From NCBI GenBank assembly GCA_965658765.1, contig CBFHTO010000026.1:1-52662 (forward strand): 52,662 nt of DNA, given 5' to 3'. Made by a program: the position numbers and the translations under genes. Below the pieces are notes generated by a model. That model was not told where the DNA came from. It worked only from the letters and a program-made list of their open reading frames with translations, and did not search any database. Positions 16,288 through 25,616 of the stretch are shown here, in pieces; within the stretch, counting starts at the first letter, position 1; each line of letters starts with the position of its first letter. Origin of the DNA: Glaciecola sp965658765 (GTDB taxonomy: Bacteria > Pseudomonadota > Gammaproteobacteria > Enterobacterales > Alteromonadaceae).

Positions 16288-16327
16288 TTAGCCTAAGCGC
16301 TTAAACCGTCAAAAACGCAGTGCGACT

Positions 16328-16364
16328 AGCGCATGTTCCTTTTTTGGGGTGCATGCGCTTTTTT
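16328..16364 (+). terminator. Rho-independent terminator after metY
   Basis: AGCGCATG (16328-16335) pairs with CATGCGCT (16352-16359), and the stem runs into six T residues (16359-16364). It is 41 bases after the metY stop. Confidence 0.8.
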
Positions 16365-16446
16365 GTTGATTCAAGATTCTTTGTTATTTCTTTTATTGTT
16401 GCATTAAATGTCGCTTTTATCTTGGGTACTTTCTTGGCTACTTTTG

Positions 16447-16473
16447 TATTTTCGGTATTTTCGGTATTTTCGG
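16447..16473. repeat. Three tandem copies of a 9-bp unit
   Basis: TATTTTCGG is repeated three times without a mismatch just before the 3' end of the helicase gene. It is a short tandem repeat of unknown role and may vary in copy number between strains. Confidence 0.6.
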
Positions 16474-16486
16474 ATTGAAGCCTACT

Positions 16487-17869
16487 CTAGTTGTCGACAG
16501 GGTTGTTGTCTGTATCAATGGTGTTATCTGGGCTTGATTCGTCACTTTCATCAATGATAGTTTGACTTGCTTTTCTTTTAATGGGAATATTTCCTACATC
16601 AGACGAATCTAAAGGATTAAAGCGTTTTTTTAATTTAGGACGAGCATCAAGTTTCTGTTTCGTTTGTTGAGTTCTATTTTTATGTTGTGATGACTTCTTG
16701 GCTTGAAATTTTACCCCTGCGAACTTTGTTTCAATACCTTCAATAACAGAAAATTCGACTTTCTCAAGGTATTTGGATCTGATGTGCTCAAAGCTGTTCC
16801 AATCCTTCTTGCTTATTAGAGAATGAGCTTCGCCTTTATTCCCTGCACGTCCTGTTCTTCCTATTCTGTGAATATACTCTTCTGAGAATTTTGGTAGATC
16901 ATAGTTAATCACTTTAGCCACATTTCTGATATCTAAGCCTCGGGCAGATAAATCCGTAGTTACCAGAACGGCAAATTTACCTTTACTGAAATCACTTAAC
17001 ACTTGATTGCGCTGTTTTTGTAGAAGTTGTCCGCTTAAAGCCACTGATTCGATACCTGTTTCATACAAGCTATCGGAGATTCTCTTTGTGTCTTCGCGAG
17101 TGGCGGTAAACACAATAGCTTGTTCTCGGTCGTCTAATTCGATCAAAGTAAGCAATTGTTTGTCTTTTTGACTAACGCCGTCTGAATAATAGAAAAACTG
17201 AGCAATATCGATATGCGGTTTTGACGCTTCATCAATCACGATGGTTTGTGGATTTTTTAATAATGATTGGGTCATTTGCTTGACCTGAGCTTGCTCTATA
17301 GTAGCTGAGAACATCATTGTTTGTCGTTTTCTATGATCCGCTTGTTTATTAATTTCTTGGATCTGTTGATCGAATCCTAACTCAAGCATGCGGTCGGCTT
17401 CGTCTAATATGAGTAATTCTAAGCCATTTAAGAACAACTGCCTGTCACTTAAGTGGTCGGCGATCCTGCCGGCGGTTCCGACTACTATATGAGGTTTGCG
17501 CTTTATCGCCTTTGCTTGATCATTATAGTTTTCACCTCCAACGATCAAGCATGCTTGCAAATTGGTATTAGCAATCATTTGCTTACACACACCAAAAACT
17601 TGCTTGGCTAGTTCGCGAGTAGGCGCGAGAACCAAGGCCCGAGGATCTGATTTAGATAAAGCTTTCTGACTTAATAAACGATGAATGGCGGGCACCAAGA
17701 ATGCAAGCGTCTTCCCAGAACCGGTCTTTGAAGCAGCAAGTATGTCCTTGTTTAACAATGCATGGGGAATCGCTTGTTGTTGTATATCAGTAACCTTTGA
17801 AAGTTGTTGCTTCTCAAGGTTTTTCAAGATCCTGTGATCTATGGGGAGTTCGTTAAATTGCAGAGTCAC
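16487..17869 (-). CDS. DEAD-box ATP-dependent RNA helicase
   Basis: 460 residues. Motifs in order: Q-motif region with FNELPIDHRI and KVTDIQQQAIP, Walker A ASKTGSGKT (46-54), PTRELAKQ (83-90), TAGR (132-135), DEAD (156-159), SAT (188-190), then LVTTDLSARGLDI and HRIGRTGRAG in the second RecA domain. The C-terminal tail (about 370-460) is basic and low in complexity, ending acidic. It resembles RhlE-like helicases used in RNA remodelling and ribosome assembly, often under cold conditions. It lacks the DbpA-type RNA-binding domain. The exact paralogue cannot be named by eye. Confidence 0.92.
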   Translation of the reverse strand: MTLQFNELPIDHRILKNLEKQQLSKVTDIQQQAIPHALLNKDILAASKTGSGKTLAFLVPAIHRLLSQKALSKSDPRALVLAPTRELAKQVFGVCKQMIANTNLQACLIVGGENYNDQAKAIKRKPHIVVGTAGRIADHLSDRQLFLNGLELLILDEADRMLELGFDQQIQEINKQADHRKRQTMMFSATIEQAQVKQMTQSLLKNPQTIVIDEASKPHIDIAQFFYYSDGVSQKDKQLLTLIELDDREQAIVFTATREDTKRISDSLYETGIESVALSGQLLQKQRNQVLSDFSKGKFAVLVTTDLSARGLDIRNVAKVINYDLPKFSEEYIHRIGRTGRAGNKGEAHSLISKKDWNSFEHIRSKYLEKVEFSVIEGIETKFAGVKFQAKKSSQHKNRTQQTKQKLDARPKLKKRFNPLDSSDVGNIPIKRKASQTIIDESDESSPDNTIDTDNNPVDN

Positions 17870-18041
17870 TGTGTCGCCTAATAATGTTAATACAGCGCTA
17901 GTATATCAATAAATTCGTTAAGTCGCTGATGATTGTCTACAAAAGCATTCAACTCTTAATCAATAGTGTCTTTTTATAGAATTTGACTCTCAGAAAGTAA
18001 ATACGTGTTCAAAAAAGGTCGTGTGAAATATGCGTCTCAAA

Positions 18042-18073
18042 AAAATGCCAGTCAAGGAATTGACTGGCATTTT
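18042..18073 (-). terminator. Rho-independent terminator of the CoA-transferase genes
   Basis: AAAATGCCAGTCA (18042-18054) and TGACTGGCATTTT (18061-18073) form a perfect 13-bp stem with a six-base loop. On the minus strand the stem is followed by a T run, so it ends the scoA-scoB transcript. The flanking A and T tracts could also let it stop plus-strand transcription. Confidence 0.82.
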
Positions 18074-18162
18074 GAAGCTTATATATTTGAGTGTTATTTC
18101 TTTTGAGCAACATCCCTTTGCTAACATAGGGATTCATAGTTAACCCACATTTATACTCAAGA

Positions 18163-18819
18163 TTAAAACGTCATCTCAGGTGTTTCACCATCGACAACTA
18201 ATTTGCCCGCGGTTTTTTCACGGATTTCATCTACGCTGACACCTGGAGCGCGTTCTTTGAGGTGGAAAGCGCCGTCTGCCACTTCAAGTACTGCTAAATC
18301 AGTGATTATACGAGTTATGCAATTTACACCAGTCAAGGGTAGGGTGCATGCTTCGAGAAGTTTTGATTTCCCATACTTATCTGCATGAGTCATGGTAACA
18401 ATGATATTTTTAGCGCCGGCTACTAGGTCCATTGCGCCACCCATACCCTTAATAAGTTTACCGGGAATCATCCAAGATGCTATGTTGCCGTTTGCGTCTA
18501 CCTCAAATGCGCCAAGTACAGTAAAATCAACATGTCCACCGCGGATCATAGCAAAGCTTTCCGCAGAACTGAAAATAGAGGCGCCCGTAATAGCCGTCAC
18601 CGTTTCTTTGCCCGCATTTATCATATCTGCGTCAACATTTTCCTCTGTCGGATATGCGCCCATGCCCAATAAGCCATTCTCAGACTGTAACATTACTTGA
18701 ATATCATCTGGTACAAAGTTAGCAGCGAGTGTTGGTATGCCAATACCCAAGTTGACATAGTCGCCATCTTTAAATTCTTGCGCTACGCGCATTGCAATTT
18801 GATCTCTACTTAAGGCCAT
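18163..18819 (-). CDS. scoB: 3-oxoacid CoA-transferase subunit B
   Basis: 218 residues. The beta subunit motif SENGLLGMGAYP is at 46-57, with the catalytic glutamate at residue 47. It is preceded by NLGIGIPTLAANF and followed by GGHVDFTVLGAFEVDANGN and MIPGKLIKGMGGAMDL. With subunit A it moves CoA between succinyl-CoA or acyl-CoA and a 3-oxoacid such as acetoacetate, in ketone-body or fatty-acid breakdown. The start lies two bases after the subunit A stop, so the two are one operon. Names atoA and scoB are both used for this family. Confidence 0.92.
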   Translation of the reverse strand: MALSRDQIAMRVAQEFKDGDYVNLGIGIPTLAANFVPDDIQVMLQSENGLLGMGAYPTEENVDADMINAGKETVTAITGASIFSSAESFAMIRGGHVDFTVLGAFEVDANGNIASWMIPGKLIKGMGGAMDLVAGAKNIIVTMTHADKYGKSKLLEACTLPLTGVNCITRIITDLAVLEVADGAFHLKERAPGVSVDEIREKTAGKLVVDGETPEMTF

Positions 18820-18821
18820 GA

Positions 18822-19529
18822 TTATTTTGCCTCCCTAGCTAATACTTTTCTTTCAATTCGTTTTTCAAAGCTACCTTTAATAACGCGGTTTACATAGATA
18901 CCAGGCGTATGGATCTGGCTAGGCTCAAGTTCACCAGGTTCAACGATTTCTTCTACTTCTACGACCGTAATTTTGCCTGCGGTAGCGGCCATTGGATTAA
19001 AATTCATTGCAGTATGGCGATACATACAGTTACCGTATCTATCTGCTTTCCACGCTTTAACAATGGCAAAATCACCAGTGATGCTTGGTTCGAGAATATA
19101 AGGCCGACCATCAAACTCTTTCACTTCTTTGCCCTCTCCGACAGGAGTTCCGTAACCAGTTGCGGTATAAAATGCAGGAATACCAGCACCACCTGCACGC
19201 ATTTTCTCGGCGAGAGTGCCTTGTGGAGTGAGTTCGACTTCTAGAATTCCATTAAGCAATTGCTGTTCAAACAAAGCATTTTCACCAACGTATGATGACA
19301 CCATTTTCTTTATTTGTTGGTCTTCTAACAAGATGCCTAAACCAAAGCCATCAACGCCACAATTATTAGAAACAATGGTTAATCCGCTTGTTCCCATTTT
19401 TTTAATTTGAGCGATTAAACCTTCTGGAATACCACACAAGCCAAAGCCGCCTGCGATTACGGTCATATCATTTTCTAACCCTGAAAGGGCGTCTTCGTAT
19501 GTGTTTACGACTTTATCAAAGCCAGCCAT
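18822..19529 (-). CDS. scoA: 3-oxoacid CoA-transferase subunit A
   Basis: 235 residues. The alpha subunit signature GGFGLCGIPEGLI is at 27-39; SNNCGVDGFGLGILL, GAGIPAFYTATGYGT and HRTAMNFNPMAATAGK-like blocks follow. It is the first gene of the scoA-scoB pair, two bases upstream of subunit B. A ribosome site (AAGGAG) is visible before the ATG. The divergent LysR gene 120 bases away is the obvious candidate regulator. Confidence 0.92.
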   Translation of the reverse strand: MAGFDKVVNTYEDALSGLENDMTVIAGGFGLCGIPEGLIAQIKKMGTSGLTIVSNNCGVDGFGLGILLEDQQIKKMVSSYVGENALFEQQLLNGILEVELTPQGTLAEKMRAGGAGIPAFYTATGYGTPVGEGKEVKEFDGRPYILEPSITGDFAIVKAWKADRYGNCMYRHTAMNFNPMAATAGKITVVEVEEIVEPGELEPSQIHTPGIYVNRVIKGSFEKRIERKVLAREAK

Positions 19530-19576
19530 AAGTATGCTCCTTGTTTGCTTAACACATTAGTATCATCACAGTATTG

Positions 19577-19588
19577 AACACTTGTGTT
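19577..19588. promoter_or_regulatory. Short inverted repeat in the scoA/LysR divergent region
   Basis: AACAC (19577-19581) and GTGTT (19584-19588) flank two bases in the 121-bp space between the divergent scoA and LysR genes, where a LysR-type regulator would be expected to bind. The arms are short and the call is only a suggestion. Confidence 0.28.
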
Positions 19589-19650
19589 ATTTTGTAAAAT
19601 TGATTTAATGTTACTATTGATAAATTTTATTTAATAATTGATTTACATCT

Positions 19651-20592
19651 ATGAGTGTTTCTTACAAAAATATGAAGGCCTTTTTACAGGTAGCACAATC
19701 GAATACCTTTGCAGAGGCTGCTGAACAACTGTGTATCTCACAACCTGCTTTATCTACGGCCATTAAAAATATGGAAGCACAACTTGAAGGTAAGTTGTTT
19801 GTACGGACAACTCGTAAGATTGAACTTACTCCTGAGGGCAGAATTTTCTTACCTAAAGTAAAGCGCGTGTTAGAAGATTATGATGGTGTGATTGATGATG
19901 TAAAAACCTTGTTTACTGCACAGCAAGGCAGTCTCGTAATTTCTTCTATGCCTTCTTTTGCAGAAGGGCATTTGGCTGAATTAATTGCTAAATTTACGCT
20001 ATTTCACCCGAATATTAATATTCGCATTTTAGATGTGGTTATGGAGCGCGTTATTGAAAATGTAGTAGCTGAACGTGCAGATATTGGCTTTGTTTTCGAA
20101 CCACCTCAGCGGCAAGGGATATCTTTTAATGCCCTTTTTAACGACCAATTCTGCTTAGTAATGCCTAAAAATCATATACTTGCTAATAATAACAACATTC
20201 ACTTAAATGATTTATGTAATATCCCGTTTATATCAATGAATAGAGGTTCTAGTATTCGGCAATGGATTGACCAAGCTCTTTTGTCTAATAAGATCGAATT
20301 GAAAACAGCTTTAGAAGCATCGCAACTTGGCACGATTGGACAAATAGTAAGTCGCGGTTTGGGGGTTTCAATCGTTCCTCAATTGTGTGTAGAACAAATG
20401 GAATCACGAAAGCTAATATGTCGTCCCATTGTTGATTTGAAAATCAATAAGCAAGTTGGCACCATTGTTAAAAGCCCAAGTAATTTATCGGTTGCGGCAA
20501 CGTTGTTTAATGACTTTTTGAACAGTCAAAGTGATATTGAGGATGATGTATTTTCAACCTTAACAGACCCTCATGACAGCGCTAAGCCTTGA
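19651..20592 (+). CDS. LysR-family transcriptional regulator, divergent from scoAB
   Basis: 313 residues. A winged helix-turn-helix domain covers 1-62 (FLQVAQSNTFAEAAEQLCIS, QPALSTAIKNMEAQL, LFVRTTRKIELTPEG). The periplasmic-binding-protein-like effector domain follows (LVISSMPSFAEGHL, ADIGFVFEP, GLGVSIVPQLC). It is oriented head to head with scoA, the usual arrangement for a LysR protein and its target operon. Control of CoA-transferase expression is therefore inferred. The inducer is unknown. Confidence 0.88.
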   Translation: MSVSYKNMKAFLQVAQSNTFAEAAEQLCISQPALSTAIKNMEAQLEGKLFVRTTRKIELTPEGRIFLPKVKRVLEDYDGVIDDVKTLFTAQQGSLVISSMPSFAEGHLAELIAKFTLFHPNINIRILDVVMERVIENVVAERADIGFVFEPPQRQGISFNALFNDQFCLVMPKNHILANNNNIHLNDLCNIPFISMNRGSSIRQWIDQALLSNKIELKTALEASQLGTIGQIVSRGLGVSIVPQLCVEQMESRKLICRPIVDLKINKQVGTIVKSPSNLSVAATLFNDFLNSQSDIEDDVFSTLTDPHDSAKP

Positions 20593-20613
20593 GATTTAAA
20601 CAGAGGTGCTGCT

Positions 20614-20682
20614 ATGAATGTAAATAAATTAGAAAATTGTTATAAAATTTATGAACCGAAAAAACGAATGCATCTCGTGTAA
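20614..20682 (+). CDS. Possible 22-residue small protein
   Basis: An ATG at 20614 preceded by AGAGG seven bases upstream opens MNVNKLENCYKIYEPKKRMHLV before TAA. The ribosome site and lysine-rich content make it plausible, but it is too short to judge by sequence. It lies between the LysR gene and the DnaJ-related gene. Confidence 0.28.
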   Translation: MNVNKLENCYKIYEPKKRMHLV

Positions 20683-20707
20683 AAAGTAACAACGCACTAC
20701 AATACTT

Positions 20708-21322
20708 ATGCCAAATCAAGATGAACTATTAGACATTCTTAAACTATTTAAAGAGGACTTTCTGAAAGGTCTCTCTGAGTTTGATTTGTTGAAAAAGCTC
20801 CAAGCAGAGCCATTTGGCGTGTTTGAAGAGCTCAATATGCACGACAGTCTCATCATGTTTCGATGCCATTTCATATTATTCAATTCTCTATATCGACTTC
20901 AAGATATTTGGTTAAAATCGGGTGAAGGCCGCCTTGATGTATTCACAACTAATATCAAACTTGAGACCTTATATGATCATCAACCTACAGATAAAAAAGT
21001 AGAGCAAAGTGATTCGTTACGACAGTATTATCTTGATTGGTCAAACTTTGATGACACAAGCTCTGATGATGTAGATGCGCTCTTAAATGATTTTTGGGAA
21101 GCGTACGTGTCTGGTCGTTTCAATAGGCCATCCATTTGCGACATTAATACAGCAAGAGACATACTCGGTTTTGACGCCAGTGAAGTCATAAAAAAGTCAG
21201 AATTAAAAAGGCGCTATTTCACACTGCAAGGTCTCAACCACCCTGATAAGGGTGGGGATGCTGCGCGTTCACAATCCATTAGCTGGGCCTATGGGTGTTT
21301 ACGAAAACTTAAAGAGACTTAA
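20708..21322 (+). CDS. DnaJ-related protein with C-terminal J domain
   Basis: 204 residues. The N-terminal two-thirds resemble the DNAJ-related N-terminal domain (LKLFKEDFLKGLSEFDLLKKL, FRCHFILFNSLYRLQD). A shortened J domain follows at about 145-204 (ARDILGFDASEV, KRRYFTLQGLNHPDKGGD, AYGCLRKL) and keeps the HPD motif needed to stimulate DnaK ATPase. It is probably a cytosolic DnaK co-chaperone of narrow specificity. The 3' end overlaps the convergent envelope gene by 14 bases. Confidence 0.82.
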   Translation: MPNQDELLDILKLFKEDFLKGLSEFDLLKKLQAEPFGVFEELNMHDSLIMFRCHFILFNSLYRLQDIWLKSGEGRLDVFTTNIKLETLYDHQPTDKKVEQSDSLRQYYLDWSNFDDTSSDDVDALLNDFWEAYVSGRFNRPSICDINTARDILGFDASEVIKKSELKRRYFTLQGLNHPDKGGDAARSQSISWAYGCLRKLKET

Positions 21323-22721
21323 TAGGTAAAATATTGGTCACGGGTGGTTCAGTAGAGCCCAAACCGAGAATTTGTATTGCCGCCGACACATCTTCACTTT
21401 TAGCATCGAAGTAAGCTCTTGCGCTAACTCTTGTTTTAAAGCCTTCAGGAATACTCACAAGGTCATGACTCGTAAAATTTATTGAACTGTTTGCGGGTAT
21501 AACGCCCTCAGCCGCATCCATTTCAACAAAGGCTTCTGCAAGCGCTTCGTCTTCTGCACTTATTTCAATACGATATGAAACATCGCTACCTGTATGGTTA
21601 GTAAAAACTACACGTTGACGATAGTCTGAAAAGGTTGTGATGTAAGGTAAATCAGCTACTGCTGCGTTATAAACTACTTGTCCAAATCGTTGAGCTTCTG
21701 ACCCAAATCCTAAATCGAGATTAAATTCTGTACGTTTTAGTTGGTCAGAAGTACTGTTGGTAGCAAGGCACAAAAAGGGAGTACTAATTAATTGGTCGAG
21801 CGAAAAATTTACCGTATTACTTTGATTATTTTCCGGTGATAACTCAAAGCTTACGCCTCCAGAACAACTAAAAGTGGAATGTAAAAAGACCTCAGCAATC
21901 GAAAAATCACCGCTAATACTTGCACTATCGCTGGTTGAATCAACGTTCGGGAGTAAGTCTCTAAAATCATTTAAGGCTGTGAGCCCATTCGGTAATAAGA
22001 ATCCTCCTTTGATCAACTGTGCCGGTAAAAACTGTGCGAGCGAAGCAAGGCTATCTGTGCTGTCGCCGAGTTGAAATATGTTTGGGGACCGAAAGCTTGG
22101 TTTAAAGCGCAGAAATTGTTGATTAAAGTCAGCAGTAGTGGTGTAACTTTGAGTATAAAAATCACCGAAAGCAGGTAATATATTTATAAAGTCATGGTCT
22201 TGCTGAAAAATCAACGGGCCATCATAAATTGCGTCAGTAACCGTATCGTAAAGCTTATAGCTTACGGTTACAGGTTTGTTTATATCGATAACCTTGAGCT
22301 CGTCAAGTGGCAAAGTCACAAGGGTTGTGCGCGCGAGTACATCATTATTTGAGCGAATTCTAATGATAGCGTAGGTATCTTCAACAGCGCCCCCTAATTC
22401 TAAATAACTTTGATAGTTTGCGTCGGGGTTAATCCCCCCCGGTGGTAATGTGTTCCCAAGTACTGCGTTTTCGAACTCAAAGCGGATGTATTTTAAGTCT
22501 CTTGAGAGAGTAAAACCAAACTCTGATTGCAGATTTAAATCCGTACCACCGCTTGAAATAATTAACCGACCTTGCTCATCGTAATCTGTTGCTGCAATCG
22601 ATTCGAGAGCGATGCTAATAGTATCTTTATTTGTAATATTGATTGAAGCATTTGCTGAATAGGCAAGCAATGAAAGTGTGCAAAGCACTAGTAATGTTTG
22701 AAGCTTTGAAAAATTAAACAT
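21309..22721 (-). CDS. Uncharacterised secreted or envelope protein
   Basis: 470 residues with a signal peptide (1-25, ending NASI). The remainder is rich in beta-strand-like segments, Ser, Thr and Asn, with few charged runs and two pairs of cysteines (FSCSGGVSF and TPFLCLA). No family was recognised. Repeating stretches such as VSYKLYDTVTD and RVVFTNHTGSDVSYRIEI suggest immunoglobulin-like or adhesin-type strands, which is only an impression. No membrane anchor or outer-membrane C-terminal signature is seen. The gene stands alone, convergent with the DnaJ-related gene. Confidence 0.72.
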   Translation of the reverse strand: MFNFSKLQTLLVLCTLSLLAYSANASINITNKDTISIALESIAATDYDEQGRLIISSGGTDLNLQSEFGFTLSRDLKYIRFEFENAVLGNTLPPGGINPDANYQSYLELGGAVEDTYAIIRIRSNNDVLARTTLVTLPLDELKVIDINKPVTVSYKLYDTVTDAIYDGPLIFQQDHDFINILPAFGDFYTQSYTTTADFNQQFLRFKPSFRSPNIFQLGDSTDSLASLAQFLPAQLIKGGFLLPNGLTALNDFRDLLPNVDSTSDSASISGDFSIAEVFLHSTFSCSGGVSFELSPENNQSNTVNFSLDQLISTPFLCLATNSTSDQLKRTEFNLDLGFGSEAQRFGQVVYNAAVADLPYITTFSDYRQRVVFTNHTGSDVSYRIEISAEDEALAEAFVEMDAAEGVIPANSSINFTSHDLVSIPEGFKTRVSARAYFDAKSEDVSAAIQILGLGSTEPPVTNILPIKSL

Positions 22722-22823
22722 AAAAAGGCGAAGTGCATCCAGGATTTCTTTAAGATATTGAAGATCTTAACAGAATACTGTTTTAAAGCACAAACTTTGA
22801 ATATTGAAGAAGAGTAGCTAAGG

Positions 22824-23588
22824 CTACCATTTCTTTTTCGGCGCAAATAATTCGTCTATTTCTTCGCTATCGGCATGTTTTGCGTCAATAAGATTTTGCA
22901 TGTTACTGTCTTTGACTGAATTCTCTAAACTACCTTTTAACTCTTCAAGTTCTTTTAGTCGTTTTTGAGTGTAGTCTGAGGGTGGTTTGTGCTTTTTAAG
23001 AGCACTAATTGCTTTTTCAAGATATTGCCGTGCCGAACCTTGAAGCTGTGTCTTAATCGCATCTGCCGCTCGTTTATGTAAGGTTTCGACATTTACTCTT
23101 AATTGCAAACTTTCAACCGCTTTGTCTTCTTGAGCAAAGAGCTTAGGCGGCACATTACCTTTAGCATTCTCCGAACGAAGTAAATTTCTAATGCGTTTTA
23201 CGGCCTGAATATATTTTATGATAATTTTGTCAGAATCAGGCAAGGTAAAGCTGTTTTGATTGGGAGCAGGAGATTTTAAGTCCATATTTTTGAGGACTTT
23301 TTTTCCTTCATCGATCCGACTGATCACGTCTGGCGTCGGATTATATTCATACATTGTTTTAAGGGCGTTTAAGGCCCGTTTGCGCAAAATCGCAATAGTC
23401 ACTTGAGAAATAGGCATCTGTGACGCGGCTAGGATGGCTTCCTCCGTTTCCTCAAAAATCTGTTTTTGACGACTAACTTCCTCTCGCTTTTCGGTTTCCT
23501 TGCGTTCATTGTGTTGTTGCACTGCCGTAGCTGCAATGCCACATACGATCAAAAATGCGATAAGAATAATGATGATGGTGTAAGTCAT
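22824..23588 (-). CDS. Uncharacterised membrane-anchored helical protein
   Basis: 254 residues. An N-terminal membrane helix (about 3-22, IIIILIAFLIVCGIAATAV) is followed by a soluble, highly charged helical body with coiled-coil tendency (EEVSRQKQIFEETEEAI, LRKRALNALKTMYEY, LQLRVNVETLHKRAADAI) and an acidic-basic end (EEIDELFAPKKKW). The cytosolic or periplasmic side cannot be decided with certainty. No named family recognised. It lies 101 bases downstream of the histidine kinase gene on the same strand and may be co-transcribed. Confidence 0.7.
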   Translation of the reverse strand: MTYTIIIILIAFLIVCGIAATAVQQHNERKETEKREEVSRQKQIFEETEEAILAASQMPISQVTIAILRKRALNALKTMYEYNPTPDVISRIDEGKKVLKNMDLKSPAPNQNSFTLPDSDKIIIKYIQAVKRIRNLLRSENAKGNVPPKLFAQEDKAVESLQLRVNVETLHKRAADAIKTQLQGSARQYLEKAISALKKHKPPSDYTQKRLKELEELKGSLENSVKDSNMQNLIDAKHADSEEIDELFAPKKKW

Positions 23589-23689
23589 GTGATCACTTTT
23601 TTCATCGTTTTAACCTTGCGATTTTATTGCAATCATAAATGAAGACTAAAATTTTGTCGGTTAACTTAATGAACATGCTAAATAAATCA

Positions 23690-24403
23690 TCACGGCAAAT
23701 AAAGTTGGAAGACACTACCGCCGGTTTCAGTGTCGTTCATCAACTCTATCCTACCACTGCGTTTTTTGTTTTTATGGGCTTTGGCGATCAATCGCGCGAA
23801 AAATAGTCCTAAGCCTGTTCGCCCCTCCGATATACAAAAGTTATCTAAGTTTACTTTTGACATGTCTAGCATCGATTGAGGATATCCGTCGCCGTCGTCT
23901 TTCACCTCAATCATTAGCTCTTTATTGATTATGCACGAAGATATTGTGATATTTTGACAACCATAGCGAATTGCATTGATGATTACGTCATGCACTAGTA
24001 AGAAAATTAATTCTTTATCCATGTACCACGAAAGATCATGATCTACGTCCACTCTTACTGTTAGGTCTTTCTGCTGCATATAAATACTATTCGAATCTAC
24101 CACTTCTTCGAATATGTCACTCAAGAAATATTCATCAACGTTGAGGGGAAGCGCATCTAAGTCTGCTCTGTATAATGAAAGCACTTGAACTAACGTGGTG
24201 TTCATGCGCTTTGCTTCGTAATGTACGCTGTTTAAGCCTTCTCTTGCTTGTGAATCTTCTGTGGAGATACTTTCTCCTAGTTGCTCAATTGCCTGAAGCA
24301 AAAGACTGAGGGAGTTCTTCATATCGTGCATCGCGACCGCGATAACGGAAGAGAAGTCAAAGTTGTCGTATTTTGCTGTAGGAGAATCTTGCTTGTCGTG
24401 CAT
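23690..24403 (-). CDS. Short soluble sensor histidine kinase without input domain
   Basis: 237 residues. The dimerisation box has the phospho-accepting His26 in VAMHDMKNSLSLLL. The ATPase domain shows the N box (HDVIINAIRYG), G1 (VKDDGDGYP) and G2 (GRTGLGLFFARLIAKAH). No membrane helix, HAMP or PAS domain precedes the kinase core, so the sensor must lie in another protein. No response regulator is found nearby. ATP-binding residues are intact, so activity is likely. Confidence 0.85.
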   Translation of the reverse strand: MHDKQDSPTAKYDNFDFSSVIAVAMHDMKNSLSLLLQAIEQLGESISTEDSQAREGLNSVHYEAKRMNTTLVQVLSLYRADLDALPLNVDEYFLSDIFEEVVDSNSIYMQQKDLTVRVDVDHDLSWYMDKELIFLLVHDVIINAIRYGCQNITISSCIINKELMIEVKDDGDGYPQSMLDMSKVNLDNFCISEGRTGLGLFFARLIAKAHKNKKRSGRIELMNDTETGGSVFQLYLP

Positions 24404-24633
24404 ATACCAAGCCCTTAATTTGAACTAGTTAATTCTATCTTAAAGTAAGTGAAAATAATCATTTCGTATTTTAATATGCAAAAAAATGCTAAGTTCGCTA
24501 TTATTAAGAACACACTGATATCACTGTATCGACATAAACTCGATACTAATTAGTAATATCTTGGTTTAATTCGATATTTTTGCTGTGTTGTAGAACATAA
24601 AAGTAGCATTAATAAAGGATAAGATAGGGTACA

Positions 24634-25608
24634 ATGAAATTACAACAGCTTAGGTATATCGTAGAGGTTTTAAATAATAACCTCAACGTGTCAGCAACCG
24701 CAGAAAACTTGTATACATCGCAACCTGGCATCAGCAAACAGGTAAGGATGCTGGAAGATGAATTAGGTATTCAGATTTTTGGACGCAGCGGTAAACACCT
24801 TACCCACGTCACTGAAGCTGGCAAAGAAGTCATCAATATTTCTCGAGAAGTCCTTGCTAAAGTTGAGAGCATAAAGGCGGTTGCTAGAGAGCATACCTTG
24901 CCGGATCAAGGAAACCTCAATATTGCTACGACACACACGCAAGCTAGATATGCTCTGCCAGATGTAATTAAAGGTTTCATGTCTAAATATCCGCGAGTCT
25001 CCTTGCATATGCATCAAGGTACTCCCTCTCAAATCAGTGACCTTGCTGCTAAAGGTGAGGCAGACTTCGCCATTGCAACCGAATCTTTGCATCTATATAA
25101 CGATTTAATAATGCTGCCTTGTTACCATTGGAATCGCTCGGTTATTGTTAACAAAGAACATCCGCTTGCGAAAAAACGCAATATCACCATTCAAGACATA
25201 GCGAAATACTCGTTAGTTACTTACGTATTCGGCTTTACAGGGCGTTCTGAGCTTGACCGAGCGTTCAGAGAATCGGGTTTGGAGCCTAAAATTGTGTTTA
25301 CAGCTACTGACGCCGATGTGATAAAAACCTATGTGCGCTTGGGCGTTGGCATTGGTGTGATCGCTTCAATGGCCGTTGATGAAGATCTTGATGATGATCT
25401 TGTGAAAATAGATGCTAGTCACCTATTTGATTTTAGTACCACTAAAATAGGGTTTAGAAAAGGCTCATTCCTTCGCAATTACATGTATGAATTTATAGAG
25501 CGCTTTGCTCCTCATTTAACGAAAGAAGTGGTTGAGCGTGCTATGATGCAAAAAAACAGTGACGAGGTCGAAGCTATGTTTAAAGATTTGACCTTGCCAG
25601 TCAAATAA
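24634..25608 (+). CDS. cysB: CysB-type LysR regulator of sulfur assimilation
   Basis: 324 residues, the length of CysB. The N-terminus MKLQQLRYIVEVLNNNLNVS, the helix SQPGISKQVRMLEDEL and the segment GRSGKHLTHVTEAG are very close to the enterobacterial protein. The effector domain has IATTHTQARYALP, where the Thr and Gln of the O-/N-acetylserine and sulfate pocket are found. It should activate cysteine biosynthesis and sulfate uptake genes. It is monocistronic, and converges with the serine deaminase gene, itself using or draining the cysteine precursor serine. Confidence 0.93.
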   Translation: MKLQQLRYIVEVLNNNLNVSATAENLYTSQPGISKQVRMLEDELGIQIFGRSGKHLTHVTEAGKEVINISREVLAKVESIKAVAREHTLPDQGNLNIATTHTQARYALPDVIKGFMSKYPRVSLHMHQGTPSQISDLAAKGEADFAIATESLHLYNDLIMLPCYHWNRSVIVNKEHPLAKKRNITIQDIAKYSLVTYVFGFTGRSELDRAFRESGLEPKIVFTATDADVIKTYVRLGVGIGVIASMAVDEDLDDDLVKIDASHLFDFSTTKIGFRKGSFLRNYMYEFIERFAPHLTKEVVERAMMQKNSDEVEAMFKDLTLPVK

Positions 25609-25616
25609 TAGACGCC

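Noticed and set aside
18392..18700. 102-codon open frame antisense to scoB
   Set aside because: The minus strand has full CoA-transferase motifs, and the antisense product is proline/serine-rich noise.
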